A DNA stretch of 64,000 nucleotides from Leclercia sp. 29361 (GCF_011290365.1 NZ_CP049786.1:2480001-2544000), one strand, 5' to 3'. Shown: positions 1 to 9,866, counted from the first letter of the stretch. Numbers and translations: made by a program. The notes: generated by a model not told the origin, from the sequence alone.

Positions 1-2
1 GC

Positions 3-662
3 TTTTATACCGCCGCGGGGTATATCAACACCGGCCTCGAATCGGTGATTTTTTCGATGGCGGTGCTGTATAACGCCCTGAACAGCTTCCTGTTCTTTGG
101 CCAGCGCCCGCCGACGCGTTTTTATCTGGCGGCGGCGCTGGGGCTGCTCGGCATTATTACCCTGTTCTGGAACGACCTGTTAGCCAGCGGCTGGAGCGCC
201 GGTCTGCTGTTCGGCATTGCCCTGTCGGCGCTGGGCACTTACGGCTTCTCACTCGGGAATATGATCAGTCTGCGTCACCAGCGCAACGGACTGGAAACCA
301 TGACCACCAACGCCTGGGCGATGCTGTACGGCACCCTGGTGATGGGGGCGATTGCGCTGATCCGTGGGGATGACTTTACGCCGGTCTGGTCGGTGAGCTA
401 TATGGGCGCCCTGCTCTATCTGGCGCTGTTTGGCTCGGTGATTGCCTTTGGCGCTTACTTCACGCTGGTCGGACGAATTGGCGCGGGCAAAGCGGCATAC
501 AGCACCTTGCTGTTCCCGCTGGTGGCGCTCTCGTTCTCGACGATGTACGAAGGGTACGTCTGGCACAGCAACGGGATTGCGGGGCTTCTGCTGATCTTAA
601 CCGGGAATCTGGTGATGTTTGCCCGGCCGGAGAACTGGTTTAAGCGGCTGCGAATGGCGTAA
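3..662 (+). CDS. EamA/DMT-family inner-membrane transporter (C-terminal part)
   Basis: The reading frame is open from the left edge, so the N-terminus lies outside the window. About 220 residues are visible. They form a run of hydrophobic helices with short polar loops, and the sequence ends in a basic tail (WFKRLRMA). This is the architecture of the second half of an EamA/DMT drug-metabolite exporter (10 helices, about 300 residues). The GTG at 45 is internal, because coding-like sequence continues upstream of it. It converges with the DUF3313 lipoprotein gene across a shared terminator. The substrate cannot be told. Family confidence is high, specific function unknown. Confidence 0.85.
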   Translation, partial: FYTAAGYINTGLESVIFSMAVLYNALNSFLFFGQRPPTRFYLAAALGLLGIITLFWNDLLASGWSAGLLFGIALSALGTYGFSLGNMISLRHQRNGLETMTTNAWAMLYGTLVMGAIALIRGDDFTPVWSVSYMGALLYLALFGSVIAFGAYFTLVGRIGAGKAAYSTLLFPLVALSFSTMYEGYVWHSNGIAGLLLILTGNLVMFARPENWFKRLRMA

Positions 663-667
663 AAAAA

Positions 668-692
668 ACCGGCCTGCTCGATGCAGGCCGGT
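668..692. terminator. Bidirectional intrinsic terminator
   Basis: A perfect 10-bp stem, ACCGGCCTGC/GCAGGCCGGT with a 5-nt loop, lies between two convergent stop codons. It has an A-run on the left (a T-run for the minus strand) and a T-rich stretch on the right. Confidence 0.85.
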
Positions 693-698
693 CTGTTG

Positions 699-1370
699 TT
701 ATTTGGTTTTATTGACATCAAACATGGTGGCATCGGTCGCCATGTCATCAACAACCTGCTTCAGCGTCGCGAAGGTCATTGGCGTATTTTCGTTATTCAG
801 CTCTTTCCCTTCACCCTTACGGACCACTTTAATGACCGGCTTGTTGGTCTTAGAGTCAATCAGCTCACCTTCAAAGAACAGATGGGTATCCATGGTACGG
901 TGACCGGTTGCCATTTGCGTGCCGGCTACGACCAGCGCCACAGGAACAACTTCATAGAACTGCAGGCCTTCTTTCTGCGAGCTCACACCGGTGATGGCAC
1001 CGCGGAAGATCAGGCTGCGTGAGCCTGGCGTGGTCACAATCGGCTTGCGCTGACCGATTGCGGTCTTCATTTTGGTGTTGGTGTAATTTAACAGTTCATC
1101 CAGCGTGCGTTGACCGATCTGGGTGGTTGGCTTTGGCGTTGGATAATAGGTGATATTGTTCCAGATAATGCTGTCGTAGTTTGATTCGTTATAAGACGGA
1201 TCAACCCAACGCAGTGTCGGTTTACCCGAAGCAGAGGTGGTTTGCTGGAGCCCGGAGTAGTCTTTTAAAAAACCTGAATATTGTTCAGGCGCAGCCACTT
1301 TTGATGCACAGCCAGCAAGAAGCAACAGGCCGGAGAGCGCGGCAACTTTAAATAAAGTATTAGTACGCAT
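699..1370 (-). CDS. DUF3313-family lipoprotein
   Basis: The product is a predicted outer-membrane or periplasmic lipoprotein of 223 residues. The chosen ATG at 1370 gives a classic lipoprotein signal: basic N-terminus, hydrophobic core and the lipobox LLAGC with Cys at about residue 21. An upstream in-frame extension would add a non-signal segment of about 31 residues and has been left off. The body (DYSGLQ near the mature start, ALVVAGTQMATGHR in the middle) fits the DUF3313 family, whose function is not known. It stands alone between two terminators, so it is probably monocistronic. Confidence is high for the lipoprotein call and moderate for the family. Confidence 0.82.
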   Translation of the reverse strand: MRTNTLFKVAALSGLLLLAGCASKVAAPEQYSGFLKDYSGLQQTTSASGKPTLRWVDPSYNESNYDSIIWNNITYYPTPKPTTQIGQRTLDELLNYTNTKMKTAIGQRKPIVTTPGSRSLIFRGAITGVSSQKEGLQFYEVVPVALVVAGTQMATGHRTMDTHLFFEGELIDSKTNKPVIKVVRKGEGKELNNENTPMTFATLKQVVDDMATDATMFDVNKTK

Positions 1371-1469
1371 AATGGGTGTATCCCTGTTAAGTGCAAATAT
1401 GCAATTGAAGTTATAGCAAAAGTTGGCTGAAAGAAAAGTGACAAAAAATGATGAAGACAGCACAAATTG

Positions 1470-1499
1470 AAAAAAAATTGCCCGTCTTAATGACGGGCA
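1470..1499 (-). terminator. Intrinsic terminator of the DppA-like gene
   Basis: An 8-bp stem, TGCCCGTC/GACGGGCA with a TTAAT loop, is flanked on its left by an A-run (the U-tract for minus-strand transcription). It lies 11 bp past the stop codon at 1511. Confidence 0.85.
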
Positions 1500-1510
1500 G
1501 AATTAAACGT

Positions 1511-3103
1511 TTATTTTATATCCACTTGCCAGAATAAATGTTTACCGAACGGATCAATTTCGTAGCCTGTCACCTCTTTACGCACCGGCTCGAATATTGT
1601 TGAGTGCGCAATCATTACCGCAGGCATTTGATCGTGCATCATCTGCTGCGCCTGCTGATATAACGCCACGCGTTTATCGTGATCGGTAATAGATTTCGCT
1701 TCAGCAATAATTTTATCGAATGGTTGATAACACCATTTGGCGGAATTGGAACCGCCGTTGGCCGAGGTGCAGGTAAACAGCGGGCCGAAGAAATTATCCG
1801 GGTCGCCGGTCGCCGTGGTCCAGCCCATGAGCGCCGCCTGATGTTCCCCGCCCTTCACCCGCTTGAGATATTCCCCCCACTCGTAGGTGACCACTTTGGT
1901 CTGCACGCCGATTTTTGCCCAGTCGGACTGGATCATCTCGGCCATCCGTTTGGCATTGGGGTTATACGGACGCTGCACCGGCATGGCCCACAGGTCAATG
2001 GTCATCCCGTTGGCAAACCCGGCCTCCTTCAACAGCGCTTTGGCTTTATCCGGATCGTAATCGTAGTCCTTCAGCGAACTGTCTGCGCTCCAGACACCCG
2101 GCGGCAGCAGGTTTTTGGCGGCGGTGCCGGTGCCCTGGAAGACAGCCTCGATAATGGCCGGTTTGTTGATCGCCATCGCCAGCGCCTGGCGCACCTTGAC
2201 GTTATCCAGCGGCGGCTTTTGTGTGTTAAACGCCAGGAAACCGGTATTCAGCCTCGCCTTGCTCATCAGGTTGATGTCTTTATTTTCCTTCATCCGCGGC
2301 AGATCGGCGGGGTTCGGGAATGGCATCACCTGACACTCGTTTTTCTCCAGCTTGGCGAGACGCACGGAGGCATCCGGCACGATGGTAAACACCAGCCGAT
2401 CCAGCTTCGCTTTGCCCTGCCAGTACTCCGGGAAGGCGGTATAGAGGATCCGCGAGTCCTTCTGGTATTTCGCCAGCTTAAATGGCCCGGTGCCGATCGG
2501 CTCCATGTCCACCTTCTCCGGGGTGCCCGCTTTCAGCATCGCGTCAGCATATTCGGCAGAGAGAATCGAGGCGAAATACCAGCCGAGGTCAGCCACGAAC
2601 GGCGCTTCCGGGTGGGCCAGGGTGAAGCGCACCGTATGGTCGTCGACTTTGTCGATGGCGGTGATCAGCTTGCCAAACTCCAGGCTCTCGAAGTTGGAGT
2701 AGTTGCCATTGGAGACGTTGTGATACGGATGATTAGCGTCTTTCTGCCGCATAAACGAGAAGATCACATCATCCGCGTTAAAGTCTCGTGTCGGCGTGAA
2801 CAGCTTGTTGCTCTGAAACTTAACGCCCTTGCGCAGATGGAAGGTATAGACCTTACCATCCTCGCTGACCTCCCAGCTTTCGGCCAGGCTCGGCACCAGA
2901 TCGGTCGTGCCCGGAGTAAAATCCACCAGCCGGTTGTACACCGGTACGGCGCTGGCATCCACGCTGGTGCCCGAGGTATAGAGTTGCGGGTTAAAGTTCT
3001 CCGGCGATCCTTCCGAACAATAGACCAGCGTTTTAGCGGCGACGGTGGAACTGACCGTCAGCGCGGCGACGGTCAGTGCCAACGTTGTGAGGTTGCTTTT
3101 CAT
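1511..3103 (-). CDS. DppA-like periplasmic dipeptide/oligopeptide-binding protein
   Basis: This is a 530-residue family-5 solute-binding protein of ABC peptide importers. The ATG at 3103 follows an AGGAAAA ribosome site and starts a Sec signal peptide (MKSNLTTLAL, cleaved near VAA-KT). The mature start KTLVYCSEGSPE and motifs such as PIGTGPF and GDPDNFF closely resemble E. coli DppA, which has 535 residues. No permease or ATPase genes follow, so it probably shares the Dpp translocator encoded elsewhere; that is inference. It is transcribed divergently from a PepT-like peptidase, which suggests peptide uptake and hydrolysis are controlled together. It is most likely a DppA paralogue. Haem, 5-aminolevulinate or another peptide-like ligand is possible. 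Confidence 0.88.
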   Translation of the reverse strand: MKSNLTTLALTVAALTVSSTVAAKTLVYCSEGSPENFNPQLYTSGTSVDASAVPVYNRLVDFTPGTTDLVPSLAESWEVSEDGKVYTFHLRKGVKFQSNKLFTPTRDFNADDVIFSFMRQKDANHPYHNVSNGNYSNFESLEFGKLITAIDKVDDHTVRFTLAHPEAPFVADLGWYFASILSAEYADAMLKAGTPEKVDMEPIGTGPFKLAKYQKDSRILYTAFPEYWQGKAKLDRLVFTIVPDASVRLAKLEKNECQVMPFPNPADLPRMKENKDINLMSKARLNTGFLAFNTQKPPLDNVKVRQALAMAINKPAIIEAVFQGTGTAAKNLLPPGVWSADSSLKDYDYDPDKAKALLKEAGFANGMTIDLWAMPVQRPYNPNAKRMAEMIQSDWAKIGVQTKVVTYEWGEYLKRVKGGEHQAALMGWTTATGDPDNFFGPLFTCTSANGGSNSAKWCYQPFDKIIAEAKSITDHDKRVALYQQAQQMMHDQMPAVMIAHSTIFEPVRKEVTGYEIDPFGKHLFWQVDIK

Positions 3104-3217
3104 CGCGTTTTCCTGTCTTTTAATTTGACGGCTAATGAATTTTTGTCGTGCCAAACCATAAATATCATTAAAGTGATTGTGCAAACACCTGATAACACAA
3201 ATAAAGAAGGATCAACC

Positions 3218-4447
3218 ATGGCTCACGCGCTCGCCAGTCAATTAACCCAACGCTTCTTTCGCTATCTGGCTATCACCAGTCAGAGCGATCCGAAGGTGAA
3301 AACCTTGCCCTCCACACCCGGCCAGCACGAGATGGCTCGGGCACTGGCGATGGAGCTGCAAACGCTGGGTCTGGACGACATTGTGATCGACGAATTTGCC
3401 ACCGTTACGGCGGTCAAAAAGGGCAACGTGCCCGGCGCGCCGCGGGTCGGTTTTATCACCCATATCGATACCGTCGACGTGGGATTGTCACCGGATATTT
3501 ATCCGCAGATCCTCACTTTTACAGGCGATGATCTCTGCCTGAATGCCGAAAAAGATATCTGGCTGCGGGTCAGCGAGCACCCGGAAATTCAGGCCTACCC
3601 CAACGAAGCGATCATCTTCAGCGACGGCACCAGCGTGCTGGGTGCCGACAACAAAGCGGCCGTCACCGTGGTAATGACGGTGCTGGAAAACCTCACTGCA
3701 GAGCATCGGCATGGCGATATCGTGGTGGCTTTTGTGCCGGACGAAGAGATTGGTCTGTGCGGAGCGAAAGCGCTGGATCTGGCGCGTTTTGACGTCGATT
3801 TTGCCTGGACCATCGACTGCTGCGAGCTGGGAGAGATTGTTTATGAGAACTTCAACGCCGCGGCGGCAGAAATTCGCTTTACCGGCGTGACGGCGCACCC
3901 GATGTCGGCCAAAGGCGTGCTGGTGAACCCGCTGCTGATGGCCACCGACTACATCAGCCACTTCGATCGCCTGCAAACCCCGGAGCACACCGAAGGCCGC
4001 GAAGGCTACATCTGGTTTAACGGCATCCAGGCCGGGCAAAACGAGGCGGTGCTGAAAGCCAATATTCGTGATTTCGATCGCGACAGCTTCGCCGCCCGCA
4101 AGGCGCAGATTGGCGACGTAGCGGAGAAAATTGCCGCACAGCACCCTACCGCAAAGGTGAGCTGGCACATTGAAGATACCTACAGCAACATCAGTAACGC
4201 GGTGGGTGAAGACCGTCGCGCGATAGATCTGATGTTTGAGGCGATGGAGAGCTTAGGCATCACGCCGAAACCGACCCCTATGCGCGGCGGCACCGACGGC
4301 GCGGCACTCTCGGCAAAAGGGCTGCTGACCCCGAACTTCTTCACCGGTGCCCATAACTTCCATTCGAAGTTTGAGTTTTTACCGCTGAAATCGTTCGAGG
4401 CCTCGTATAATACGGCGCTACAGCTCTGTTTGCTGGCGGCACGTTAA
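3218..4447 (+). CDS. PepT-like M20 tripeptidase
   Basis: The product is a cytoplasmic zinc aminopeptidase of the PepT group (M20B), 409 residues against 408 for E. coli PepT. All metal-site signatures are visible: HID at residues 82-84, LGADNK with Asp144, PDEEIG with Glu176/177, the TID Asp near residue 200, RGGTDGA, and a C-terminal HNFHSK. It diverges enough from E. coli PepT to be a paralogue, so no symbol is given. The ATG at 3218 follows AAGAAGGA. The same frame runs far upstream without a stop, but that part is antisense to the DppA-like gene. Likely role: hydrolysis of imported tripeptides. Confidence 0.88.
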   Translation: MAHALASQLTQRFFRYLAITSQSDPKVKTLPSTPGQHEMARALAMELQTLGLDDIVIDEFATVTAVKKGNVPGAPRVGFITHIDTVDVGLSPDIYPQILTFTGDDLCLNAEKDIWLRVSEHPEIQAYPNEAIIFSDGTSVLGADNKAAVTVVMTVLENLTAEHRHGDIVVAFVPDEEIGLCGAKALDLARFDVDFAWTIDCCELGEIVYENFNAAAAEIRFTGVTAHPMSAKGVLVNPLLMATDYISHFDRLQTPEHTEGREGYIWFNGIQAGQNEAVLKANIRDFDRDSFAARKAQIGDVAEKIAAQHPTAKVSWHIEDTYSNISNAVGEDRRAIDLMFEAMESLGITPKPTPMRGGTDGAALSAKGLLTPNFFTGAHNFHSKFEFLPLKSFEASYNTALQLCLLAAR

Positions 4448-4522
4448 GCCGGGTGGCGGCTTCGCCTTACCCGGCCTACGTAGTGACCTTGTAGGCCCGT
4501 GCAAGCGAAGCGCCGCCGGGCG
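4448..4522. repeat. REP/BIME element (two facing REP units)
   Basis: Two REP-type palindromic units face each other: GCCGGGTGGCGGCTTCGCC...ACCCGGC and GTAGGCCCGTGCAAGCG...GCCGGGC. They lie just after the pepT-like stop codon. The same type recurs at 7859, 20085 and 28808. Confidence 0.85.
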
Positions 4523-4554
4523 TTAACGCCGCAGAGGAATCGGTGCGGCCTGAT

Positions 4555-4588
4555 CCCCTCACCCCAACCCTCTCCCAAAGGGAGAGGG
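4555..4588. repeat. CCCTCACCCC-type hairpin repeat, copy 1
   Basis: A CCCCTCACCCCAACCCTC run enters the hairpin CCCTCTCCC-AAA-GGGAGAGGG. It lies 11 bp beyond the tehB stop. A second copy sits in the same relation to opgD at 7915-7950. It may act as a transcript end or mRNA-stability element; that is inference. Confidence 0.75.
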
Positions 4589-4599
4589 AGCAAAGAGGG

Positions 4600-5196
4600 T
4601 TAAGCCGGTTTACGCGCCAGCAGCGTGGCGAATCGCAGTTTAATACGATTCCCTTGGGCGTCGGTGCGGTGTAACTCGCCGACGTCCTCGTTATATTTCA
4701 GCTGTTCCCAGCCCGCATAGTAGCCGCTCAGCTCCCCGGTTTTAAACGCAAACGGGAAGCCGACGTTGCACGGATAGTCTTCGGTATCCATCGCCGCGAC
4801 AATCAGGTTATAGCCGCCCGGTTTGGTGCGGCGCTGCATATTGTCGATCAGGCCAGGAATGGTTTCTGCCTGCAGGAACATCAGCACCACGGTCGAGAGG
4901 ATAAAATCGTATTCGCCGTCAAAACGCAGGGTGTTGAGATCCTTAATCGCGGTCTGCAGGTTGGTAATGCCCTCTTTCGCCTTGATGCTCTCGATGTTAT
5001 CGATGCTTGCCGCATTCTTATCCCATGCGGTGACATCAAAGCCGTTCGCCGCCAGATAGAGGCTGTTGCGCCCGTTGCCGCAGCCGAGATCCAGGGTTTT
5101 GCCCGGTTTAACCATCCCTGCGCTATACACCACCTCAGAGTGGGTGCGGGTCATGCCATATTTTTCGGTGAAGTAGTTCTCATCAAACACAGTCAT
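4600..5196 (-). CDS. tehB: Tellurite methyltransferase TehB
   Basis: TehB is a cytoplasmic SAM-dependent methyltransferase that volatilises or detoxifies tellurite and selenite. The 198-residue product (E. coli TehB has 197) shows SAM motif [11 protein letters not shown], at residues 35-44. The acidic end of strand 2 is TAWDKN, and a post-motif region carries [18 protein letters not shown]. The start codon overlaps the tehA stop by four bases (ATGA), so translation is coupled in a tehA-tehB operon. Identification is firm from sequence, length and neighbour. Confidence 0.96.
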   Translation of the reverse strand: MTVFDENYFTEKYGMTRTHSEVVYSAGMVKPGKTLDLGCGNGRNSLYLAANGFDVTAWDKNAASIDNIESIKAKEGITNLQTAIKDLNTLRFDGEYDFILSTVVLMFLQAETIPGLIDNMQRRTKPGGYNLIVAAMDTEDYPCNVGFPFAFKTGELSGYYAGWEQLKYNEDVGELHRTDAQGNRIKLRFATLLARKPA

Positions 5197-6197
5197 TCTC
5201 TTTCCTCAGCTTGCATAAGCGTTGCTTTGTCTGCACGGACCAACAGTTTCCCCTGCATCAGCAGGATAAACGTGCGCACCAGTAATAGCGCAATGATGGC
5301 GTTAGTAAAAATAAATAGCGGGATGGCGATGGCGTGGAAAAAACCGGACGGGCTACTCTGGCCCAGATGCAGACCGGTGGTGGCCAGCGCCGAGACGCCG
5401 AACGAAAAGCTCCAGAACGACGCATTAAACGGCTGCGACAGATACCAGGGCATCAGGCGCAGGGTAAATAACAGCTGCAGCAGGCCGTAGCCAAACAGCA
5501 TTTTGGCGAAGGTATCGGCTTCGCCGCCGTTGACGCTCAACCAGGCGCTACAGGCTACCAGCGCGGGTGCAAGCTGGATCCCAAGGGAGGTGCGCATCGC
5601 CGAAGGCAGTTCGCCGGCACTGCGCAGACGCTGCAAAATCACCGGCTCCAGGCTCAGCCAGGAGAAAACCCCGGCCCCGAGGAACACCAGCCCGGCATCG
5701 TGAAACCCGAGCGCCCCGCAGGCCATGGCGCTGATAAAATTATTCGCCACCGTCGGCAAATAGAGGCCCGGTGTAGTCGCCTCCTCCGGGTGTTTGCCGC
5801 GCCAGAGTCCGGCAGACTGCCACGCCGCATAGCTCAGCTGCACCACCACCCCGACGGTGAACAGGGCCAACGCCAGCGGACGAAACCAGGGCACGAAGCC
5901 AATTGCCACCAGCATGGTGGTAGCCGGAAACAGGCTAACAAAGCTGCTCATCACCGGGTGGCGCATCTCCGCCAGTACGCTGCGCGGAAAGCGTATCGCG
6001 CGGGTGAGAAACGCCGCGGTCAGCAGGAGCCACATCACCATCGCCAGCGTCACCAGGATCTCCCCCGGCCAACGCGTCACCGGCCAGAGGGTGCTGGCGT
6101 AACGCCAGGCAAAGCCCATACCTATGGTTCCCAGCACCATCCCGTAGTAACCCGCGGGTAAATTAAGAACGCGTTCAGTCGGTTGCGTTTTATACAT
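5193..6197 (-). CDS. tehA: TehA family anion channel/tellurite resistance membrane protein
   Basis: TehA is an inner-membrane protein of the TehA/SLAC1 (TDT) family with ten predicted helices. The Haemophilus homologue is a trimeric anion channel gated by a conserved phenylalanine. The 334-residue product begins MYKTQ and shows the conserved [11 protein letters not shown] near residue 14 and [14 protein letters not shown] near residue 258, which contains the candidate gating Phe. It is first in a two-gene operon with tehB, overlapping by 4 bp. The order next to ydcK matches E. coli. Confidence 0.95.
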   Translation of the reverse strand: MYKTQPTERVLNLPAGYYGMVLGTIGMGFAWRYASTLWPVTRWPGEILVTLAMVMWLLLTAAFLTRAIRFPRSVLAEMRHPVMSSFVSLFPATTMLVAIGFVPWFRPLALALFTVGVVVQLSYAAWQSAGLWRGKHPEEATTPGLYLPTVANNFISAMACGALGFHDAGLVFLGAGVFSWLSLEPVILQRLRSAGELPSAMRTSLGIQLAPALVACSAWLSVNGGEADTFAKMLFGYGLLQLLFTLRLMPWYLSQPFNASFWSFSFGVSALATTGLHLGQSSPSGFFHAIAIPLFIFTNAIIALLLVRTFILLMQGKLLVRADKATLMQAEERE

Positions 6198-6319
6198 AAA
6201 TTTTAATCTATAAAATATATTTGAAATACTAGTTTAAGGTGTTTCATTTGCGGATGCCACTGTTTCGATCAAGCTAAAGTTTGCTACGTTTAGTGGAGAC
6301 GACAACTGCGGGCACAGTG

Positions 6320-7300
6320 ATGAAAAAATATCGACTTAGCGATGAAAGCCGTTTGCACCACTGGCAGGACGGTGAGACCAAAACAGCGGTAAAGGTGCGC
6401 CAGATTATCGCCGAACGTGATTTCAGCGATGTGAAATCAGGCACCCGGGGTGGCTGGATCGATGACGAATCGGCCCTGTCTCACGAGCACGACTGCTGGA
6501 TCTACGATGAGAACAGCGTGGTCTTCGCCGGCGCGCAGGTCAGCGGCAATGCGCGGATCACCCAGCCCTGCGTTATCAGCCATCAGGCTTTTGTAAGCGA
6601 TAACGTCTGGGTGGATGGGGCTGAGATCGGCTATGGCGCCCGATTAAGTGACAACGTCACGGTGCAGTCTTCGGTGGTTCGCGGGGAGTGTCATCTGTTC
6701 GACAACGCCCGCATCCTGCATAACAGCATGGTGATTGCCGCCAAAGGCCTGACCCCAGACCCGCATCAGATCCTGCGCATTTTCGGCGAGGCCACCGTCA
6801 GCCAGTCGCGGGTGGTGCACCAGGCGCAGATCTACGGCAATGCCATCGTCAGCTATGCCTTTGTCGAGCATCGTGCCGAAGTGTTTGAGAACGCGCTGCT
6901 CGAGGGCAACGAGGTGAATAACGTCTGGGTGTGCGACTGCGCCAAAGTGTATGGCAACGCCCGCCTGCTCGCCGGGCTGGAAGAAGATGCCATCCCCACC
7001 CTGCGCTACAGCTCCCAGGTGGCGGAAAACGCGCTGGTCGAGGGTAACTGCGTGATCAAACATCACGTCCTGATTGGCGGCAACGCCTGGCTGCGCGGCG
7101 GGCCGATCCTGATTGACGATAAAGTGGTGATCCAGGGTCGGGCGCGCATTCACGGGGAAGTGCTGATCGAGCATCATATTGAAATTACCGATGACGCGGT
7201 GATTGAAGCGTCACACGGAGACGTGATTCACCTGCGCGGCGAGAAGATGATTAACGGCGCGCAGCACATTACGCGCACGCCGTTGCTCGGGGCATTATGA
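6320..7300 (+). CDS. ydcK: YdcK, left-handed beta-helix repeat protein
   Basis: This 326-residue protein has the same length as E. coli YdcK and aligns with it throughout (KYRLS start, [41 protein letters not shown] near the end). It is built of hexapeptide-like repeats (NAxV/VxxNAx), the pattern of a left-handed parallel beta-helix. Members of that superfamily are often acyltransferases, but no YdcK activity is established. ATG 6320 is preferred over in-frame TTG 6281 and GTG 6317 because it matches the E. coli N-terminus. The 3' end overlaps convergent rimL by six bases. Confidence 0.93.
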   Translation: MKKYRLSDESRLHHWQDGETKTAVKVRQIIAERDFSDVKSGTRGGWIDDESALSHEHDCWIYDENSVVFAGAQVSGNARITQPCVISHQAFVSDNVWVDGAEIGYGARLSDNVTVQSSVVRGECHLFDNARILHNSMVIAAKGLTPDPHQILRIFGEATVSQSRVVHQAQIYGNAIVSYAFVEHRAEVFENALLEGNEVNNVWVCDCAKVYGNARLLAGLEEDAIPTLRYSSQVAENALVEGNCVIKHHVLIGGNAWLRGGPILIDDKVVIQGRARIHGEVLIEHHIEITDDAVIEASHGDVIHLRGEKMINGAQHITRTPLLGAL

Positions 7301-7846
7301 GGTGCAGATCCGGGCGTAGATATTCTGGTCGTCATAGCGCCCGTTGAGGAACTCGGCCTCTTTCAGGCACCCTTCCAACAGGAAGCCGTTGCGCAGCGCC
7401 ACCTGGTTACTGGCGGGGTTGTCGACCCGGCACTTGATCACAAAGCGGCGGATCTCGCCGCGTCTGGCGTAGTGGCGGATAAACGCCTCCAGCGCCTGAG
7501 ATAAAATCCCCTGCCCCTGATGCGCTTCATCCAGCCAGTAGCCGATATAACCCGTTTTGTTCAGCGGCTCGATGGAATTGAACGACAGCACGCCTGCTAG
7601 GACGTTATCCCTGAAGATGAGGAACATTTTGGCGTAACCGCGCTGATGCAGCATCTGGTTGCTGAGGATGTTCTGGCGGGTGTCCTCTTCTGAGCCAACG
7701 AACTGTGGCCAGTTGAGGTAGTCCTGCAGATACGCCCGGTTTTTGACCACCAGATTGTGCAGCTCGGTGGTGTAACGCTCATCGGTGGCGCGCAGTTCGA
7801 GATGCGCATTGACGGGGATAATTTCTTCTTCGGTAATGGTGTTCAT
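7295..7846 (-). CDS. rimL: Ribosomal protein L7/L12 serine N-acetyltransferase RimL
   Basis: RimL is a GNAT acetyltransferase that converts ribosomal protein L12 to L7 by N-terminal acetylation. The 183-residue product carries the RimL-type sequence [13 protein letters not shown], the acetyl-CoA loop around [11 protein letters not shown], and [20 protein letters not shown]. All of these are close to E. coli RimL (179 residues). It converges with ydcK, with a 6-bp overlap, as in E. coli. In E. coli ydcH lies between rimL and opgD; here that gap holds only repeats. Confidence 0.95.
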   Translation of the reverse strand: MNTITEEEIIPVNAHLELRATDERYTTELHNLVVKNRAYLQDYLNWPQFVGSEEDTRQNILSNQMLHQRGYAKMFLIFRDNVLAGVLSFNSIEPLNKTGYIGYWLDEAHQGQGILSQALEAFIRHYARRGEIRRFVIKCRVDNPASNQVALRNGFLLEGCLKEAEFLNGRYDDQNIYARICTS

Positions 7847-7858
7847 CGGTCAGCCTTT

Positions 7859-7890
7859 GTAGGCCGGGTAAGGCGTAGCCGCCACCCGGC
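7859..7890. repeat. REP unit
   Basis: GTAGGCCGGGTAAGGCG...GCCGCCACCCGGC is a single REP-type palindrome between rimL and opgD. Confidence 0.8.
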
Positions 7891-7914
7891 AATGTAATAC
7901 CGGAGCTGCATGCT

Positions 7915-7950
7915 CCCCCTCACCCCAGCCCTCTCCCTCAAGGGAGAGGG
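7915..7950. repeat. CCCTCACCCC-type hairpin repeat, copy 2
   Basis: CCCCCTCACCCCAGCC is followed by the perfect hairpin CCCTCTCCCT-CA-AGGGAGAGGG. It lies 10 bp beyond the opgD stop, in the same position and orientation as the copy after tehB. Confidence 0.75.
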
Positions 7951-7960
7951 CGCAAAAGGC

Positions 7961-9616
7961 TTAACGCATTACCCGGTCATCGACGTACTGGCGTTTATCC
8001 GCTGCGGGTGGGAAGTAGTGATACAGCCAGGTTTCGCTGATCGCCTCGCCCTGACAGCGCAGGAACATGCGCATGTCCACCGTATCGGTGGAGTCGCTGG
8101 TCGGGTACCAGTCAAACAGGATGCGATACCCGTCGAACGGCTCCACGTAGAGGATCTCAATCTGCTTCGCTTCCCCACTGGAGAGGGTGATCACCGGCTC
8201 GATCCCTTTCGGCGCAGCCGCTTTCAGATCGCCACCAACAAAATCGACCGCGAAACGGCGCGACCACACTTTCGGGAAGTGCTCGCCCGGGGCCCAGCCT
8301 TCCGGGAAACCGCCCATCCCGGTGCGGGTCGCCAGCACGTTGGCCAGCGGAGAACGGACCGGCGGTTTGGCACTCCAGTAGAGACGGTACTGGAAGTCCA
8401 GCTTATCCCCCGCTTTCACCGGTTTTTCCGGCTGCCAGAAGCAGACCACGTTATCCAGGGTTTCACCGGTGGTCGGGATCTCCATCAGCGACACGGTGCC
8501 TTTGCCCCACTGGTTACGCGGCTCGACCCACAGGCTTGGGCGTTTGTTGTACCAGCCCATAATGTCCTGATAGTTCGAGAAATCACGGTCGAGCTGCAAC
8601 AGACCAAACCCTTTCGGGTTCTTGTCGGTATAGGCGTTGAACTGCAGCTTCTGCGGGTTATTCAGCGGACGGCAGATCCACTCCCCGTTGCCGCGCCACA
8701 TCGCCAGACGATCGGAGTCGTGGATCTGTGGGTGAATGGTGTCGCACATGCGGCGCTCGTTGTTGCCGCAAGCGAACATGCTGGTCATCGGCGAAATGCC
8801 CAGCTGCTGAATATCCTTGCGGGCATACAGATGGTTTTCGACGTCCATGATCACCTGAGTCTTCTCGCAGTGGATCACAAACTTATAGGCCCCGGTGATG
8901 CTTGGGCTGTCGAGCAGGGTGTAGACCGTAAAGGTGGTCGCGCCCGGTTTGACGGTTTCAAACCAGAACGAGGTAAAGTCCGGGAACTCTTCCTGCGTAT
9001 CGGCGTAGGTGTTCAGCGCCAGGCCACGCGCCGAGAGGCCGTACTGGTAGGTATCATCCACCGCGCGGAAGTAGCTGGCGCCGAGGAAGGAGACGATGTC
9101 GCGACGCGCCAGCTCCGGAGATTTAAAGGCGCGGAAACCGGCAAAGCCTAAATCGCTCTGGCCTTCCAGCTGTTTGGTGTCGACGCCCGCGTCATGGTAG
9201 TTGAACAGCTCCGGGCGGAAGTGAATCTCACGCGCCTGGGCGCTCTGGCTGTCCAGAGAGAACATGCGCACCCGGCGGCGGAAGCCCATCCCGACGTGGA
9301 AGAACTGCACGTCGAGCTGGCGGTTTTCGATGTTATTCCACAGCGACTGCTTCGCATCGTACTGGATGCTGTTATAGGCCTGCGGCGTCAGGGTCGCTAA
9401 GGTATCCGGCAGCGGACGCGGCGCACCGCCCCACGGTGTTTGCGCCAGGTCGTGCGCCATGGACTGCAGCACGGAAAAGTCGAAACGACGGCTCGTACCG
9501 TCCGCAATATCCGATTCAGCCGCACTGGCCGCCCGGGAAAAGAGCGCGGCGAGTCCGGAAGTCCCGCTCAGTGCGGCAACGGCCATTGAGCCTTTTAAAA
9601 AACGTCTGCGATTCAT
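7961..9616 (-). CDS. opgD: Periplasmic glucan biosynthesis protein OpgD (MdoD)
   Basis: OpgD is a Tat-exported periplasmic protein of the OpgG/OpgD family that shapes the backbone of osmoregulated periplasmic glucans. Choosing ATG 9616 gives exactly 551 residues, the E. coli length, and a twin-arginine leader [13 protein letters not shown] with a hydrophobic core and an AxA site (AASAAES). Conserved stretches include [21 protein letters not shown] and [13 protein letters not shown]. An in-frame extension of 32 codons upstream is rejected because it would bury the Tat signal. It probably ends at the CCCTC hairpin. Confidence 0.96.
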   Translation of the reverse strand: MNRRRFLKGSMAVAALSGTSGLAALFSRAASAAESDIADGTSRRFDFSVLQSMAHDLAQTPWGGAPRPLPDTLATLTPQAYNSIQYDAKQSLWNNIENRQLDVQFFHVGMGFRRRVRMFSLDSQSAQAREIHFRPELFNYHDAGVDTKQLEGQSDLGFAGFRAFKSPELARRDIVSFLGASYFRAVDDTYQYGLSARGLALNTYADTQEEFPDFTSFWFETVKPGATTFTVYTLLDSPSITGAYKFVIHCEKTQVIMDVENHLYARKDIQQLGISPMTSMFACGNNERRMCDTIHPQIHDSDRLAMWRGNGEWICRPLNNPQKLQFNAYTDKNPKGFGLLQLDRDFSNYQDIMGWYNKRPSLWVEPRNQWGKGTVSLMEIPTTGETLDNVVCFWQPEKPVKAGDKLDFQYRLYWSAKPPVRSPLANVLATRTGMGGFPEGWAPGEHFPKVWSRRFAVDFVGGDLKAAAPKGIEPVITLSSGEAKQIEILYVEPFDGYRILFDWYPTSDSTDTVDMRMFLRCQGEAISETWLYHYFPPAADKRQYVDDRVMR

Positions 9617-9813
9617 GCCTGGGAAAACGTCCTTATGGTCGTGGGGAGTGGGTTTCGCATCGGCGAAACAACGGCAAGAAAGAACATCATTAAGAGGGCA
9701 CAGCCTAAACAAAAATGATTAAGAATCCAATTATTGACAGGTGAGAATCTGCCCAAAGGGGGAAAGATTTTTCTGTCGAGGAGAATTGCCCGAAACGGAG
9801 GTAAAGAAAAGTA

Positions 9814-9849
9814 TAAAAAAGCCCCTGCCGGACATCGTCGGCAGGGGCT
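9814..9849 (-). terminator. Intrinsic terminator of the binding-protein gene
   Basis: AGCCCCTGCCG/CGGCAGGGGCT forms an 11-bp stem. An A-run on its left supplies the U-tract for minus-strand transcripts. It lies 17 bp past the stop codon at 9867. Confidence 0.88.
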
Positions 9850-9866
9850 AAAAGATGAAATTGTTG

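Noticed and set aside
1679..3217. In-frame upstream extension of the PepT-like gene (up to about 510 extra codons)
   Set aside because: It is antisense to the DppA-like gene, has no domain, and the true start has a ribosome site and matches PepT length.
7910..9151. Long plus-strand frame over opgD
   Set aside because: It is a shadow of the GC-rich opgD coding strand and has no recognisable motifs.
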